From NCBI GenBank assembly GCA_964521075.1, contig CAZFPI010000003.1:5187-69186 (forward strand): a DNA stretch of 64,000 bases, written 5' to 3'. The translations under genes and the position numbers were made by a program. Within the stretch, counting starts at the first letter, position 1. Each line of letters starts with the position of its first letter. Origin of the DNA: Sterolibacterium sp964521075 (GTDB lineage: Bacteria > Pseudomonadota > Gammaproteobacteria > Burkholderiales > Rhodocyclaceae). The notes under the pieces were generated by a model, which saw only the letters and a program-made list of their open reading frames with translations, ran no database searches and was not told the DNA's origin. Positions 1-8,120 of the stretch are shown here, one piece after another.

Positions 1-655
1 CTGTCGCGCGTGCGGCTCGCCAGTAATCGCGGTGAACGATGCCCGTGGTGGTCATGATGTATATCGTGTAGATGGCGATCAGGCAGGCCAGCAGAAGATT
101 GCCATCGTTGGGCTGGCTGGCGGCGGCAATGGAAACCGGGATGATGACGACGACCGGAAACCAGTAACGCAGGAAGGAGTCGATGGCCATGGCCATGCTG
201 CCGGCAGAGCACAGGCCCAGGGCGACGATAATCAGGGCGATGCGGATGGGTTCCAGCTTGGGCCAGATGATGCTGGAGGCCGTGAGCAAACCCCAGCTGA
301 TGCCGTTGGCCAGTACCGAGGCGCGCAGGGTGGCGTAGGCAAAAACGAGACGCTTTGTTGCCAATCCGGCGATTCGCCGCGCCAGAAGATGGCGGAAAAC
401 GGCAACCAGAGCCAGCCAGGCAGCGCATGCCCAGGAAAACAGGGGCAGATCGCGTAGCAGGCCGGTGACACCGGCGATAATCAGCCAGAGGGCGAGGTAG
501 ATGTAGATGCCATTGGAGATCCGGGCGGCAAGGTCCAGCAGGCCACGGGTTTTCAGGCGTGTTTCCGGATCATTGATATGGGCAAGACGCGTTGCATCGC
601 TATCTTCTTCGATATTGCCGGATCGGGACGAATCGCTCAGGGTGGGCATTCTCAT
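1..655 (-). CDS. Multi-pass membrane sensor protein, C-terminus cut off by the window edge
   Basis: An uninterrupted minus-strand frame begins at ATG 655 (alternative ATG at 649) and runs off the left edge, giving 218 residues. It shows an acidic, soluble start of about 35 residues, then five or six hydrophobic segments separated by short loops. Near the cut it reads YWFPVVVVIIP and later HRDYWRAAR. This layout resembles the N-terminal membrane sensory regions of proteobacterial diguanylate cyclases and histidine kinases, whose catalytic domain would lie beyond the edge. That is inference, since no GGDEF or kinase motif is in view. No clear Shine-Dalgarno sequence precedes either start. The membrane topology is well supported; the function is not. 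Confidence 0.6.
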   Translation of the reverse strand, partial: MRMPTLSDSSRSGNIEEDSDATRLAHINDPETRLKTRGLLDLAARISNGIYIYLALWLIIAGVTGLLRDLPLFSWACAAWLALVAVFRHLLARRIAGLATKRLVFAYATLRASVLANGISWGLLTASSIIWPKLEPIRIALIIVALGLCSAGSMAMAIDSFLRYWFPVVVIIPVSIAAASQPNDGNLLLACLIAIYTIYIMTTTGIVHRDYWRAARAT

Positions 656-832
656 GGCGGGAGATGATGCGGCGCGATAAATCGGAACCATCTGGGGGAA
701 TCCTGCGGGCGTCCTGCAGGAGTGGCAATGTGCGTGGTGCGGTGGTGCGATGGTGCGGTGCGTCAAAGTGTCTCACACATTTTGCCATTGTATGTCTTTC
801 CTGCGTGCAGGGGAGGTGCTGAAGAGGCCGGA

Positions 833-1016
833 CAGGGCAAACGCATTGGGGTTTCGGTGTTTTTTCACTTCCCTGCTTCGATCAGCGCACCCGCCGGGGC
901 GAACCCCGGCAGGGTTGAAAATGAAGCCGCATGTCGGAGCATCGCGCGAAGGGGGGGGCGGGGCGAATGATGATTCGCCCCTACGGGGTGGGGGAATCTC
1001 GAATGCAATTGGCATG
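833..1016. mobile_element. MITE-like element, copy 1 (184 bp)
   Basis: This non-coding element begins CAGGGCAAACGCATTGGGG and ends CGAATGCAATTGGCATG, so its termini are imperfect inverted repeats. It is bordered by the direct repeats AGAGGCCGGA (823-832) and ACAGGCCGGA (1017-1026), identical at 9 of 10 positions, as a target-site duplication would be. The interior shares a core with the element at 7810-8024: GGCAGGGTTGAAAATGAAGC, then CGCATG, GGAGCATCGCG, and a hairpin GGGCGAAT/ATTCGCCC (961-968 and 973-980). No credible reading frame lies inside. The termini have diverged more than in copy 2, which suggests an older insertion. It occupies most of the 446-base gap between the membrane protein and the molybdopterin-binding gene; nothing else was recognised in that gap. 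Confidence 0.7.
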
Positions 1017-1101
1017 ACAGGCCGGAAAACATGGTGCTGTTTGTTTTGAATCGCCGTAAGATGCGCGTTTTCGGCACTGTATTCTGGAGTGTTGCGTTTC
1101 G

Positions 1102-2163
1102 ATGGTTGAGTTTTCAGATTTTCCCGTTCCGGAGAGCGTTGGCATCATGCTGGCACACAGCCTGACGACGGCGACGGGCCGGTATCGCAAGGGGCAGGTG
1201 CTGTCGGCCAGGGATGTTGCCGATTTGCAGGCGGCAGGTGTTGTGCGGGTCAGCGGCGCGCGTCTGGGGCCGGAGGATGTCGCCGAAAATCCGGCGGCGC
1301 AGAGTGTCGCGGAATTCCTTTGCGGGAAAAATCTTTCCTTGCGGCAGGCCAGGGGCGGGCGGTGCAATCTGCATGCGGAAGTCGCTGGCGTATTGACGGT
1401 GGATGCGGAGCGCATCATCGCCGCCAATCTGGTGAATGAGTCCATCGCCATCGGTACATTGCCGCCCTGGTCAGTGACGCGCCCGGGGCAGGTGGTGGCG
1501 ACAGTCAAGATCATTCCTTGCGGGGTGCGACGTGATCTTCTGGCGGCTTGTCGGCAACGGCTTGAGGCATCCGGTACGCCGCCCTTGAATGTCGCGCCAT
1601 GGCGGCCATACCGCGCGGGCTTGATCGTGACGACACTGCCGGGGCAACGCGCAAAATCATCGCCGCCCATCCGGCTGGCCATGCAGCAAAGGCTGGCGGT
1701 ATTGGGGAGCACGCTGGTGTTTGAGGCGTCTTGCGCCCACGCAACGACGCAGATCGCTGCCGCGCTGCTTCGGGCGAAATCGCAAGGGTGTGAGCTGATT
1801 CTGATCAGTGGTGCGGCAGGCACGAAAGACAGGCGGGATACCGTTCCGGGGGGGGTCACGGCCGCCGGGGGCAGGATCGAGCGGTTCGGCTTGCCTGTCG
1901 AGCCAGGGAATATGTTGCTCATGGCGTGGCTGGACGAGGTTCCTGTTCTGGTGTTACCCGGTTGCGCCCGTTCGCAGCGTCTGAATGGTGTGGATTGGGT
2001 TTTGCAGCGTTTGCATGCTGGTCTGCCTCCGGGCGAGCGGGAATGGGCAGCCATGGGCGTAGGCGGGCTGATCCGTTCGTCTCCCGGGCCGTTTCCGGAC
2101 TGGCCCCGGGGGGAGGGGGATCATTCGGATCATTCGGGGAATACAGATGCCGGGGATGAATGA
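1102..2163 (+). CDS. Molybdopterin-binding (MoCF-type) domain protein
   Basis: This 353-residue protein has a C-terminal half resembling the MoCF/MogA molybdopterin-binding fold: SCAHATTQIAAALLRAKSQG, then ELILISGAAGTKDRRDTVPG and GLPVEPGNMLLMAWLDEVPVLVLPGCARS. The N-terminal half resembles the region that precedes this domain in fused molybdopterin-binding/nucleotidyltransferase proteins of other proteobacteria. The following gene overlaps by 17 bases and encodes that nucleotidyltransferase, so the pair appears to be a split form of the fused enzyme. The expected role is in cofactor handling for enzymes using the cytosine-dinucleotide form of molybdopterin; this rests on family knowledge and context. 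A GGAG precedes the ATG at rather long spacing (about 13 bases). Confidence 0.8.
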   Translation: MVEFSDFPVPESVGIMLAHSLTTATGRYRKGQVLSARDVADLQAAGVVRVSGARLGPEDVAENPAAQSVAEFLCGKNLSLRQARGGRCNLHAEVAGVLTVDAERIIAANLVNESIAIGTLPPWSVTRPGQVVATVKIIPCGVRRDLLAACRQRLEASGTPPLNVAPWRPYRAGLIVTTLPGQRAKSSPPIRLAMQQRLAVLGSTLVFEASCAHATTQIAAALLRAKSQGCELILISGAAGTKDRRDTVPGGVTAAGGRIERFGLPVEPGNMLLMAWLDEVPVLVLPGCARSQRLNGVDWVLQRLHAGLPPGEREWAAMGVGGLIRSSPGPFPDWPRGEGDHSDHSGNTDAGDE

Positions 2164-2785
2164 GTCGGGCATGCGCTGTGGCATCGGTGTTCCCTCACGC
2201 ATCGCAGCACTCATCCTCGCGGCTGGGTGTTCACGCCGCATGAACGGGGCGTCCAAGCTTCTGGCGGAAGTGGGGGGCTTGCCGATGGTGCAGCGGGCAG
2301 TGAATACGGCACGCGCGCTGTCGCTGGAGGTAGTGGTGGTTACAGGGCATGAGGCCGGGGCGGTTTGCGCTCAGGTGGCCGCCAGTGATGTGCGGCTGGT
2401 TCATAACCCGGATTACACAAGCGGCATGGCAAGCTCCCTGCGGCGGGGCGTGGCCGCCTTGCCGCCGGAGATCGACGGTGTGCTGGTGATGCTGGCTGAC
2501 ATGCCTTGCCTTCGCCCGGAGCATCTGGCGCGGCTGATGGCCGCTTTTACTGAAACTGGCGGTGTCGTCGTGCCTTTTTACCAGGCGCGGCGCGGTAATC
2601 CCGTACTTTGGCCGCGTCGCTATTTTGTCAGGCTACAGACGCTGGAAGGGGATGAGGGGGCGCGCTCACTTTTGCAAAGCCACGCCGCTGAGGTGGTCAG
2701 GGTCGAGATGGAGGACGATGCAGTGCTGGTGGATGTCGATACGCCGGATGCCCTGGCAGCCTGTCAGGCGGGGTTTCTTCAGTAA
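2147..2785 (+). CDS. MocA/MobA-like molybdenum cofactor nucleotidyltransferase
   Basis: This protein of at most 212 residues belongs to the NTP-transferase family. It has the signature nucleotide-binding segment LILAAGCSRRMNGASKLL, followed by GLPMVQRAV, the metal-site region LVMLADMPCLRPEHL and a RGNPVLW segment. These fit cytidylyl- or guanylyltransferases that load a nucleotide onto molybdopterin. The association with the upstream molybdopterin-binding gene favours a MocA-type cytidylyltransferase. The annotated ATG lies inside the upstream gene; internal ATGs at residues 4 and 8 are equally possible, so the first few residues are uncertain. It converges with recJ, with only two bases between the stops. 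Confidence 0.85.
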   Translation: MPGMNESGMRCGIGVPSRIAALILAAGCSRRMNGASKLLAEVGGLPMVQRAVNTARALSLEVVVVTGHEAGAVCAQVAASDVRLVHNPDYTSGMASSLRRGVAALPPEIDGVLVMLADMPCLRPEHLARLMAAFTETGGVVVPFYQARRGNPVLWPRRYFVRLQTLEGDEGARSLLQSHAAEVVRVEMEDDAVLVDVDTPDALAACQAGFLQ

Positions 2786-2787
2786 AT

Positions 2788-4509
2788 TCAGGCCGGCTCA
2801 AGATGTTCCAGTAATAGCTGGACATTCGCCACACCGTTGTATTCGTGTACATCGAGTTTGAAGACGGCGCGGACGCGATCCGGAACATTTTCGGCAAAGT
2901 TGAACTGGATGGCATCGAAGCGCGCGCCGCTTTTCGAGAGCGTGAGCTTGAGGTGTTTTTCCTTGAGGATGCGCTGATTTTCCACGTCGAATTCATCGGT
3001 AAACAGGGGCGGCGGAAAACCCTGGCCCCAGATTTGTTCCTGCAGCAGGCGGGCTGAGCTCAGTGACATGTGCGCGGTTTCGAGCGCACCATCGGTTTCC
3101 AGGGTGCGGGTGAGTTCGGCGGGCGTGAGTAGTTGCCGGCAAACATGCTCGAAGGCTTCCTCGAACAGCAGCAGATCATCTTCCCGGATGGTGATACCGG
3201 CTGCTGCCGCGTGGCCGCCAAAGCGCAACAGCAGATCCGGGTGCTGCTTGGCGACGAGATCCAGCGCATCGCGCAGGTGCAGGCCAGGAATCGAACGCCC
3301 GGAGCCCTTCAGCTCGCCTTCGTTACCCCGCGCCAGCACAAACGTGGGGCGATGGCGTTTGTCCTTGATGCGCGAGGCCAGGATGCCGATGACGCCCTGA
3401 TGCCAGTCCGGGTCGAACAAGGTGATGCTGGCGGAGGAGTTGCCGGCTTCCGTTTCCTCCTCATTGTTTTCGTTGATTTCTTCCAGCAGCATCAGTGCAT
3501 CGTTTTGCATGTCGGCCTCGATGCTGCGCCGTTCCTGATTGAGCTTGTCGAGCTCCTGGGCGATGTTGAGGGCGCGGGCGGCATCTTCCGTACATAGACA
3601 TTCGATGCCCAAAGACATGTCGGCCAGACGGCCTGCTGCATTGAGACGCGGGCCAAGAGCAAATCCAAGATCAAAGACAACGGCATTTTCCGGCCGACGC
3701 CCGGCTGCCCGGAAGAGAGCGGCGACCCCCGGCTGCATCTTGCCTGAGCGCATTCGCGCCAGCCCCTGCGTGACCAGGATGCGGTTGTTGCTGTCGAGCG
3801 GGACGACATCGGCTACCGTGCCCAGGGCTACCAGGTCGAGCAGGTTGGCAAGATTGGGTTCGGCTTTGTTCTGAAAGATGCCACGTTTTCTCAGTTCGCC
3901 GCGCAGGGCGAGCATGACGTAGAACATGACACCGCAACCGGCCAGTGCCTTGCTTGGAAAGGCGCAGCCTGGCTGGTTGGGGTTGACGATGACATCGGCT
4001 TCCGGGAGAACATCGCCGGGCAGGTGGTGATCGGTAATCAGGGTTTTCATTCCCAGACGACGTGCCTGGGCGACACCGGCGACGCTGGCGATGCCGTTGT
4101 CGACGGTGATGAGAAGGTCGGGCTGGCGGGCATGGGCCAGTTGTACGATTTCCGGTGTCAGGCCGTAGCCGTATTCAAAACGGTTGGGGACGAGGTAATC
4201 AACCTGTTGCGCGCCCAGGAGGCGCAGGGCGCGCAGGCCGATGGCGCAGGCCGTCGCGCCGTCGCAGTCGTAGTCGGCGACGATCAGCATTTTCCCGTTG
4301 GCGGCAATCGTGTCGGCCAGCAAGACGGCGGCTTCTTCCGCGCCACGCAGCCGGGCAGGCGGCAGAAGCTTGCCAAAGCTGGTGTCGAGTTCGTCGCGGT
4401 CAAGAATGCCGCGCGCGGCATAAAGCCTTGCCAGCAAAGGGTGCATGCCTTGTTGTTCGAGTAGCAGGCTGGCGCGGGTGGGAATGCGGCGGGTGGTGAT
4501 TCGGGTCAT
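2788..4509 (-). CDS. recJ: Single-stranded-DNA-specific exonuclease RecJ
   Basis: At 573 residues this has the usual RecJ length and motif order. ADYDCDGATA (motif I), ITVDNG and ITDHHLPG (the DHH motif) and DVIVNPNQPGC appear in the N-terminal half. LGPRLNAAGRL and the DHHA1-type stretch GGHAAAAGITI follow, and an OB-like C-terminus ends the protein. RecJ degrades single-stranded DNA 5' to 3' in recombination and mismatch repair, using Mn/Mg bound by the Asp/His clusters. The start ATG overlaps the stop of the upstream RpfE-type gene (ATGA), so translation is probably coupled, as is common for this gene pair in beta- and gammaproteobacteria. Confidence 0.96.
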   Translation of the reverse strand: MTRITTRRIPTRASLLLEQQGMHPLLARLYAARGILDRDELDTSFGKLLPPARLRGAEEAAVLLADTIAANGKMLIVADYDCDGATACAIGLRALRLLGAQQVDYLVPNRFEYGYGLTPEIVQLAHARQPDLLITVDNGIASVAGVAQARRLGMKTLITDHHLPGDVLPEADVIVNPNQPGCAFPSKALAGCGVMFYVMLALRGELRKRGIFQNKAEPNLANLLDLVALGTVADVVPLDSNNRILVTQGLARMRSGKMQPGVAALFRAAGRRPENAVVFDLGFALGPRLNAAGRLADMSLGIECLCTEDAARALNIAQELDKLNQERRSIEADMQNDALMLLEEINENNEEETEAGNSSASITLFDPDWHQGVIGILASRIKDKRHRPTFVLARGNEGELKGSGRSIPGLHLRDALDLVAKQHPDLLLRFGGHAAAAGITIREDDLLLFEEAFEHVCRQLLTPAELTRTLETDGALETAHMSLSSARLLQEQIWGQGFPPPLFTDEFDVENQRILKEKHLKLTLSKSGARFDAIQFNFAENVPDRVRAVFKLDVHEYNGVANVQLLLEHLEPA

Positions 4510-5594
4510 GGGTGAATTTCGGCAAGGGAACGGGGACGACGCCAGAAGGCCCGGGCGGATATTTGCGTCAGATCGAGATCGAGGCGGGTTTCATCGCCCG
4601 GGGCGGAGATTTTCAGCCTTTTCAGTCTGCCTGTGATGAGGGCATGGCGTAGTGGTTGCAGCCATTCGCGTTCGGTTTTTATGAGCATCTCTCGCCATTG
4701 CAGGAGATCGTACTGGCGGGCGGCTTGCTGCAAGGTGTCGATGAGCAGCAGGTGCGATCCGCCTGTCTGGGCGAGCAGGGTCTGGGCATTGCCCGGGCAG
4801 GAGGCCGATTCGCCCGCCCGGCGGGCCAGGCCGGTGAGCAGGGCATGGTTGCCATGTACCGCTGTGAAGGGAGATTTTTCCGGTTTTGGCGGCAGGGGGC
4901 CTGCCCCCCAGAGCCATAGCGCGTTCAGGGGAGGCCGGCCTTGCCGTTCCCGTTCTTCGTTGAAGGGCAGGGTGTGCAGCACCATTTGCATTTCGTTCGC
5001 CAGGCGACGCCAGCGCGGGGCATCCGGGCCCCGGGGCAGCATGGCATCGACGCTTGCAGCAGCGGAGGGTGGGGTTGTGGTCATGGCCGGAAAATGTTTC
5101 AGGCGCAGATAGCCACGCCCCAGGGGGGCGGGGTGAAACTCGTGAAAATCGGGGGAATCGCTGCCAATGTCGGAAAAATACTGGCGAAACGCCGTGGCGA
5201 TGGCCTGCATTTCTTCGTCCGATGCCGGGTGCGTTTGCGCGGGCAGGGTGATGCGGCGTTTTTCGACACTGAGATGAACCGGGTCGGCGCACAGCCAGAA
5301 GTCGTTTTCTTCGGGGAGGGCAGCGGATTCGCCGTATCTTCGCAAGGCTCCCAGCGGGTATTCGGTGAACTTTTCCACAGGCTGGCCGTCCACGCCAAAG
5401 CATTCGCACAGACAGGCTTCCAGCGATTGCGCGGGAAGCCACTGTCGCCGGGCACGCCCCAGCAGCCAGGAGAGTGCGGGCAGATCGAGCTTGGCGGTAG
5501 CTTCAGGGAGAATCTGGCGAGGCCAGAGCAGGCCGGGCAAAACGAGTTGTACGGCGAGTTGTACGGACTGGATCGGTACGGACGGAAGCGGCAT
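4506..5594 (-). CDS. RpfE-type protein (phosphoglycerate-mutase-like annotation in relatives)
   Basis: This 362-residue soluble protein is encoded immediately upstream of recJ and overlaps it by four bases. Conserved-looking stretches are LCADPVHLSVEKRRITLP, PLGRGYLRL, MQMVLHTLPFNEERERQGRPPLNALWLWGAG and LLLIDTLQQAARQYDLLQWREML. The NALWLWGAG and DPVHL blocks are what I know from the proteobacterial family named after Xanthomonas rpfE, which also sits beside recJ. The biochemical role of that family is not established. It starts 25 bases from lolC on the other strand, so the two genes share a very short divergent promoter region. Confidence 0.75.
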   Translation of the reverse strand: MPLPSVPIQSVQLAVQLVLPGLLWPRQILPEATAKLDLPALSWLLGRARRQWLPAQSLEACLCECFGVDGQPVEKFTEYPLGALRRYGESAALPEENDFWLCADPVHLSVEKRRITLPAQTHPASDEEMQAIATAFRQYFSDIGSDSPDFHEFHPAPLGRGYLRLKHFPAMTTTPPSAAASVDAMLPRGPDAPRWRRLANEMQMVLHTLPFNEERERQGRPPLNALWLWGAGPLPPKPEKSPFTAVHGNHALLTGLARRAGESASCPGNAQTLLAQTGGSHLLLIDTLQQAARQYDLLQWREMLIKTEREWLQPLRHALITGRLKRLKISAPGDETRLDLDLTQISARAFWRRPRSLAEIHP

Positions 5595-5619
5595 CCGGCC
5601 ATGTTAACATACGGCAATC

Positions 5620-6894
5620 ATGAAATACGAACTGTGGGTTGGCCTGCGCTATACGCGCTCCAGGAAGCGCGAAACCGAAGGGCAGGGGGCTGGCAATGGC
5701 TTCATTTCCTTTATTTCCCTGATTTCCACCCTGGGCATCGCACTGGGTGTGGCCGCGCTGATTGTCGTTCTCTCTGTCATGAACGGCTTTCAGCGTGAGT
5801 TGCGAACGCGCATCCTGGGGGTGGCCTCGCATGTCCAGGTCACGGGCTCGGCCCGTAGCGGCGGGGAGCTGCCGGATTGGCAAAAAGTCGCGCAGGAGGC
5901 ATCGCGCCACCCCAGGGTGCGTGCTGCGGCTCCGTTTGTCCAGGAGCAGGGCATGCTTTCTTTCGATCAGGATGTTCGTGGTGTGATGGTGCGTGGCATC
6001 CTGCCGGATGCGGAGGAAAAAGTCGCCGATTTTGAAAAACACATGAAAGTGGGGCATCTGGCGGAATTGAAGCCCGGCAGCTACGGCATCATCCTGGGCT
6101 CCGAAGTGGCATACGCCCTGCGGGCATCGATTGGCGACAAGGTCACCCTGATCGCCCCTCAGGGCATGGTGACGGCAGCAGCCATCCTGCCGCGTCTCAA
6201 GCAATTCACCGTGACCGGTATTTTTGAAGTGGGCATGTTCGAATTCGACTCCGGGCTGGCCCTGATCCACATGACCGATGCCCAGCGTCTTTACCGGCTC
6301 GACGACCGCGTCAGCGGGGTGCGCCTGAAAACTGACGACCTTTTCGCTGCGCCACGCATTGCAAGGGAACTGCTGGGTCTGGTCGATGCCGATGTTTTTA
6401 TCTCTGACTGGACGCGCAGCCATGCCAATTTCTTCCGCGCCGTTGCCATCGAAAAGAACATGATGTTCCTGATCCTGCTGCTCATCGTCGCCGTGGCTGC
6501 CTTCAATATCGTCTCGGCACTGGTCATGGCCGTGACCGATAAACAGGCCGATATTGCCATCCTCCGTACATTGGGCGCGTCTCCGGGCAGCATCATGCAG
6601 ATTTTCATCGTTCAGGGAGCCTTGATCGGCGTCATTGGCCTGGCCCTGGGTGTGGCTGGCGGTATCACACTGGCCCTCAATGTTGATGTGATCGTGCCTG
6701 CCATCGAGCGGCTGCTTGGTACGCAATTCCTTGCCAAGGATGTCTATTACATTTCCGAACTGCCCTCGGAACTGCAGTGGCCGGATGTGTTCATCATCTC
6801 GGGTGTCTCCTTCATGCTGACCTTGCTGGCAACGATCTACCCCAGCTGGCGCGCGGCGCGTGTCAACCCGGCGGAGGCCCTGCGCTATGAGTGA
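5620..6894 (+). CDS. lolC: LolC/LolE-type lipoprotein-releasing permease
   Basis: This 424-residue inner-membrane subunit of the Lol ABC transporter extracts outer-membrane lipoproteins from the inner membrane and passes them to LolA. The N-terminus has the family block GLRYTRSRKR followed by a first membrane helix (FISLISTLGIALGVAALIVVLSVMNGF). A periplasmic domain of about 200 residues follows. Three C-terminal helices form the FtsX-type permease, with AILRTLGASPGSIMQIF as the coupling region and the ending YPSWRAARVNPAEALRYE. Only one permease gene is present, as in organisms using a homodimeric LolCD-type machine, although a second copy elsewhere is possible. The stop overlaps the lolD start by eight bases. 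Confidence 0.94.
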   Translation: MKYELWVGLRYTRSRKRETEGQGAGNGFISFISLISTLGIALGVAALIVVLSVMNGFQRELRTRILGVASHVQVTGSARSGGELPDWQKVAQEASRHPRVRAAAPFVQEQGMLSFDQDVRGVMVRGILPDAEEKVADFEKHMKVGHLAELKPGSYGIILGSEVAYALRASIGDKVTLIAPQGMVTAAAILPRLKQFTVTGIFEVGMFEFDSGLALIHMTDAQRLYRLDDRVSGVRLKTDDLFAAPRIARELLGLVDADVFISDWTRSHANFFRAVAIEKNMMFLILLLIVAVAAFNIVSALVMAVTDKQADIAILRTLGASPGSIMQIFIVQGALIGVIGLALGVAGGITLALNVDVIVPAIERLLGTQFLAKDVYYISELPSELQWPDVFIISGVSFMLTLLATIYPSWRAARVNPAEALRYE

Positions 6895-7576
6895 ACAGGC
6901 CATTGTTTGTCAGGGCTTGAGAAAAACCTTCTGGCAGGCAGGTAACGAAGTGCCGGTGCTGCGCGACATCGATCTGCAGGTGATGCGGGGCGAGCGTGTC
7001 GCCATCGTCGGCAGCAGCGGCTCCGGAAAGAGTACCTTGCTCCATCTTCTGGGTGGGCTGGATCGCCCGACGGCCGGTAAGGTCAGCGTCCTGGGGCGTG
7101 AGCTGACATCACTGCCGGAAGCCGAACGCGGACGGTTGCGTAACGAAAGCCTGGGGTTCGTTTATCAGTTTCATCATCTGCTGGCAGAATTTTCCGCGCT
7201 CGAAAATGTCGCCATGCCACTGCGTATCCGCCGCATACCCCGTGCGGACGCCGAGGAGCAGGCTGCCGGGCTGCTCAAGGAAGTCGGTCTGGGGCATCGC
7301 CTGACCCATCGGCCGGGCGAACTCTCCGGTGGCGAGCGTCAGCGTGCCGCCATCGCCCGTGCACTGGTCACCCAGCCCGCCTGTGTGCTGGCCGATGAGC
7401 CCACCGGCAATCTGGACCGACATACGGCGGAAGCCGTTTTTGAGCTCATGCTCTCACTCAATGCCCGGCAGGGAACCAGCATTGTCGTGGTGACGCACGA
7501 CCCCCGGCTGGCTGCCCGCGCCGGACGAATCCTTCATTTGCAGGATGGTTCTCTGGCCGCGGGGGATGGCGAGTAG
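6887..7576 (+). CDS. lolD: Lipoprotein-releasing ABC transporter ATPase LolD
   Basis: This 229-residue ATPase has all ABC motifs in order: Walker A GSSGSGKST, a Q-loop FVYQFHHLL, signature LSGGERQRAAIARAL, Walker B CVLADEPTGNLD and H-loop VVVTHD. The QFHHLL segment with FSALENV is characteristic of LolD within the MacB/LolD group. ATG 6887 was chosen because it gives MSEQAIVCQGL, a normal LolD start, and overlaps the end of lolC for coupled translation; an in-frame GTG at 6860 would add nine unlikely residues. The protein energises the LolC permease. The gene converges with tRNA-Gly. Confidence 0.95.
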   Translation: MSEQAIVCQGLRKTFWQAGNEVPVLRDIDLQVMRGERVAIVGSSGSGKSTLLHLLGGLDRPTAGKVSVLGRELTSLPEAERGRLRNESLGFVYQFHHLLAEFSALENVAMPLRIRRIPRADAEEQAAGLLKEVGLGHRLTHRPGELSGGERQRAAIARALVTQPACVLADEPTGNLDRHTAEAVFELMLSLNARQGTSIVVVTHDPRLAARAGRILHLQDGSLAAGDGE

Positions 7577-7592
7577 GCGTCTTTGCCAGGCG

Positions 7593-7610
7593 TCATGCAT
7601 CAATGCATGA
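7593..7610. other. Perfect 8-bp hairpin between lolD and tRNA-Gly
   Basis: TCATGCAT and ATGCATGA enclose a two-base loop. The hairpin sits between the lolD stop and the 3' end of the convergent tRNA gene. There is no U-tract on either strand, so a classical intrinsic terminator is not supported. It may protect RNA ends or mark the boundary between the two transcripts. Confidence 0.4.
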
Positions 7611-7634
7611 TGCGTGTCTGGGCTGTATGGAGCG

Positions 7635-7708
7635 TGGAGCGGGTGAAGGGAATCGAACCCTCGTATGCAGCTTGGGAAGCTGCCATTCTACCATTGAACT
7701 ACACCCGC
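7635..7708 (-). tRNA. tRNA-Gly, anticodon CCC
   Basis: The minus strand folds as a complete cloverleaf. The acceptor arm is GCGGGTG/CACCCGC. The D-loop segment is AGTTCAATGGTAGA. The anticodon arm is GCAGC-TTCCCAA-GCTGC, so positions 34-36 are CCC. The T-arm contains GGTTCGATTCC. The discriminator base is followed by an encoded CCA (complement of TGG at 7635-7637). The sequence closely resembles the glyU-type tRNA of enterobacteria, which reads GGG codons. Confidence 0.97.
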
Positions 7709-7809
7709 CCGGAAGTTTCAGGCCCGGAACTTTCAGGGATCCTGCTGGCATCCTGAGCAGGCAATTCTAGCATCAACCCACGGGGAAGTTTGTCAAACTG
7801 CGACATGCA

Positions 7810-8024
7810 CAGGGCAATCGCATTTGATTTTCGATGATTGATTGCGCCCGCCGGCAGGAGCCCGCAGGGCGGAGCCACCCGTAGAGGTGGGGCGAGTCCC
7901 GGCAGGGTTGAAAATGAAGCCGCATGCCGGAGCATCGCGAGAATGGGGTTCGGGGCGAATGACAATTCAGGGCGAATAATGATTCGCCCCTACGGGTGGG
8001 GAAATTTCAAATGCGATTGCCCTG
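7810..8024. mobile_element. MITE-like element, copy 2 (215 bp), with perfect terminal repeats
   Basis: The element starts CAGGGCAATCGCATTTGA (7810-7827) and ends TCAAATGCGATTGCCCTG (8007-8024), an exact 18-bp terminal inverted repeat. It is flanked by the direct repeat GCGACATGCA at 7800-7809 and 8025-8034, consistent with a 10-bp target duplication. It shares its core with the element at 833-1016, including the hairpin GGGCGAAT/ATTCGCCC (7970-7977 and 7982-7989). A partial duplication of the hairpin arm lies just before it (about 7952-7968). No open frame of protein-like quality is inside. It lies between tRNA-Gly and the promoter of the fatty-acid regulator, ending 26 bases from the flanking repeat to the -35 box. 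Confidence 0.8.
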
Positions 8025-8059
8025 GCGACATGCAGGTGAATTTCGCGATGAATTTTGCC

Positions 8060-8102
8060 TTGACAGTTTGAAGTGGTTCTGCTGAAATCAAACAAACGTT
8101 TG
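8060..8102 (+). promoter_or_regulatory. Sigma-70 promoter with PsrA-type operator
   Basis: TTGACA (8060-8065) is followed by a 17-base spacer and TGAAAT (8083-8088). Directly downstream lies CAAAC-AAAC-GTTTG (8089-8102), which fits the published PsrA consensus of two CAAAC/GTTTG half-sites separated by two to four bases. It contains the perfect palindrome CAAACGTTTG (8093-8102). The operator would cover the transcription start, so the TetR protein encoded 19 bases downstream probably represses its own operon. Binding itself is inferred. Confidence 0.75.
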
Positions 8103-8120
8103 AAACAGGTGGAATCCTTC

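Noticed and set aside
5503..6903. 466-codon open frame antisense to lolC
   Set aside because: Shadow frame; lolC has all its family features.
7593..7610. Intrinsic terminator for lolD
   Set aside because: The hairpin is perfect but no U-tract follows on either strand.
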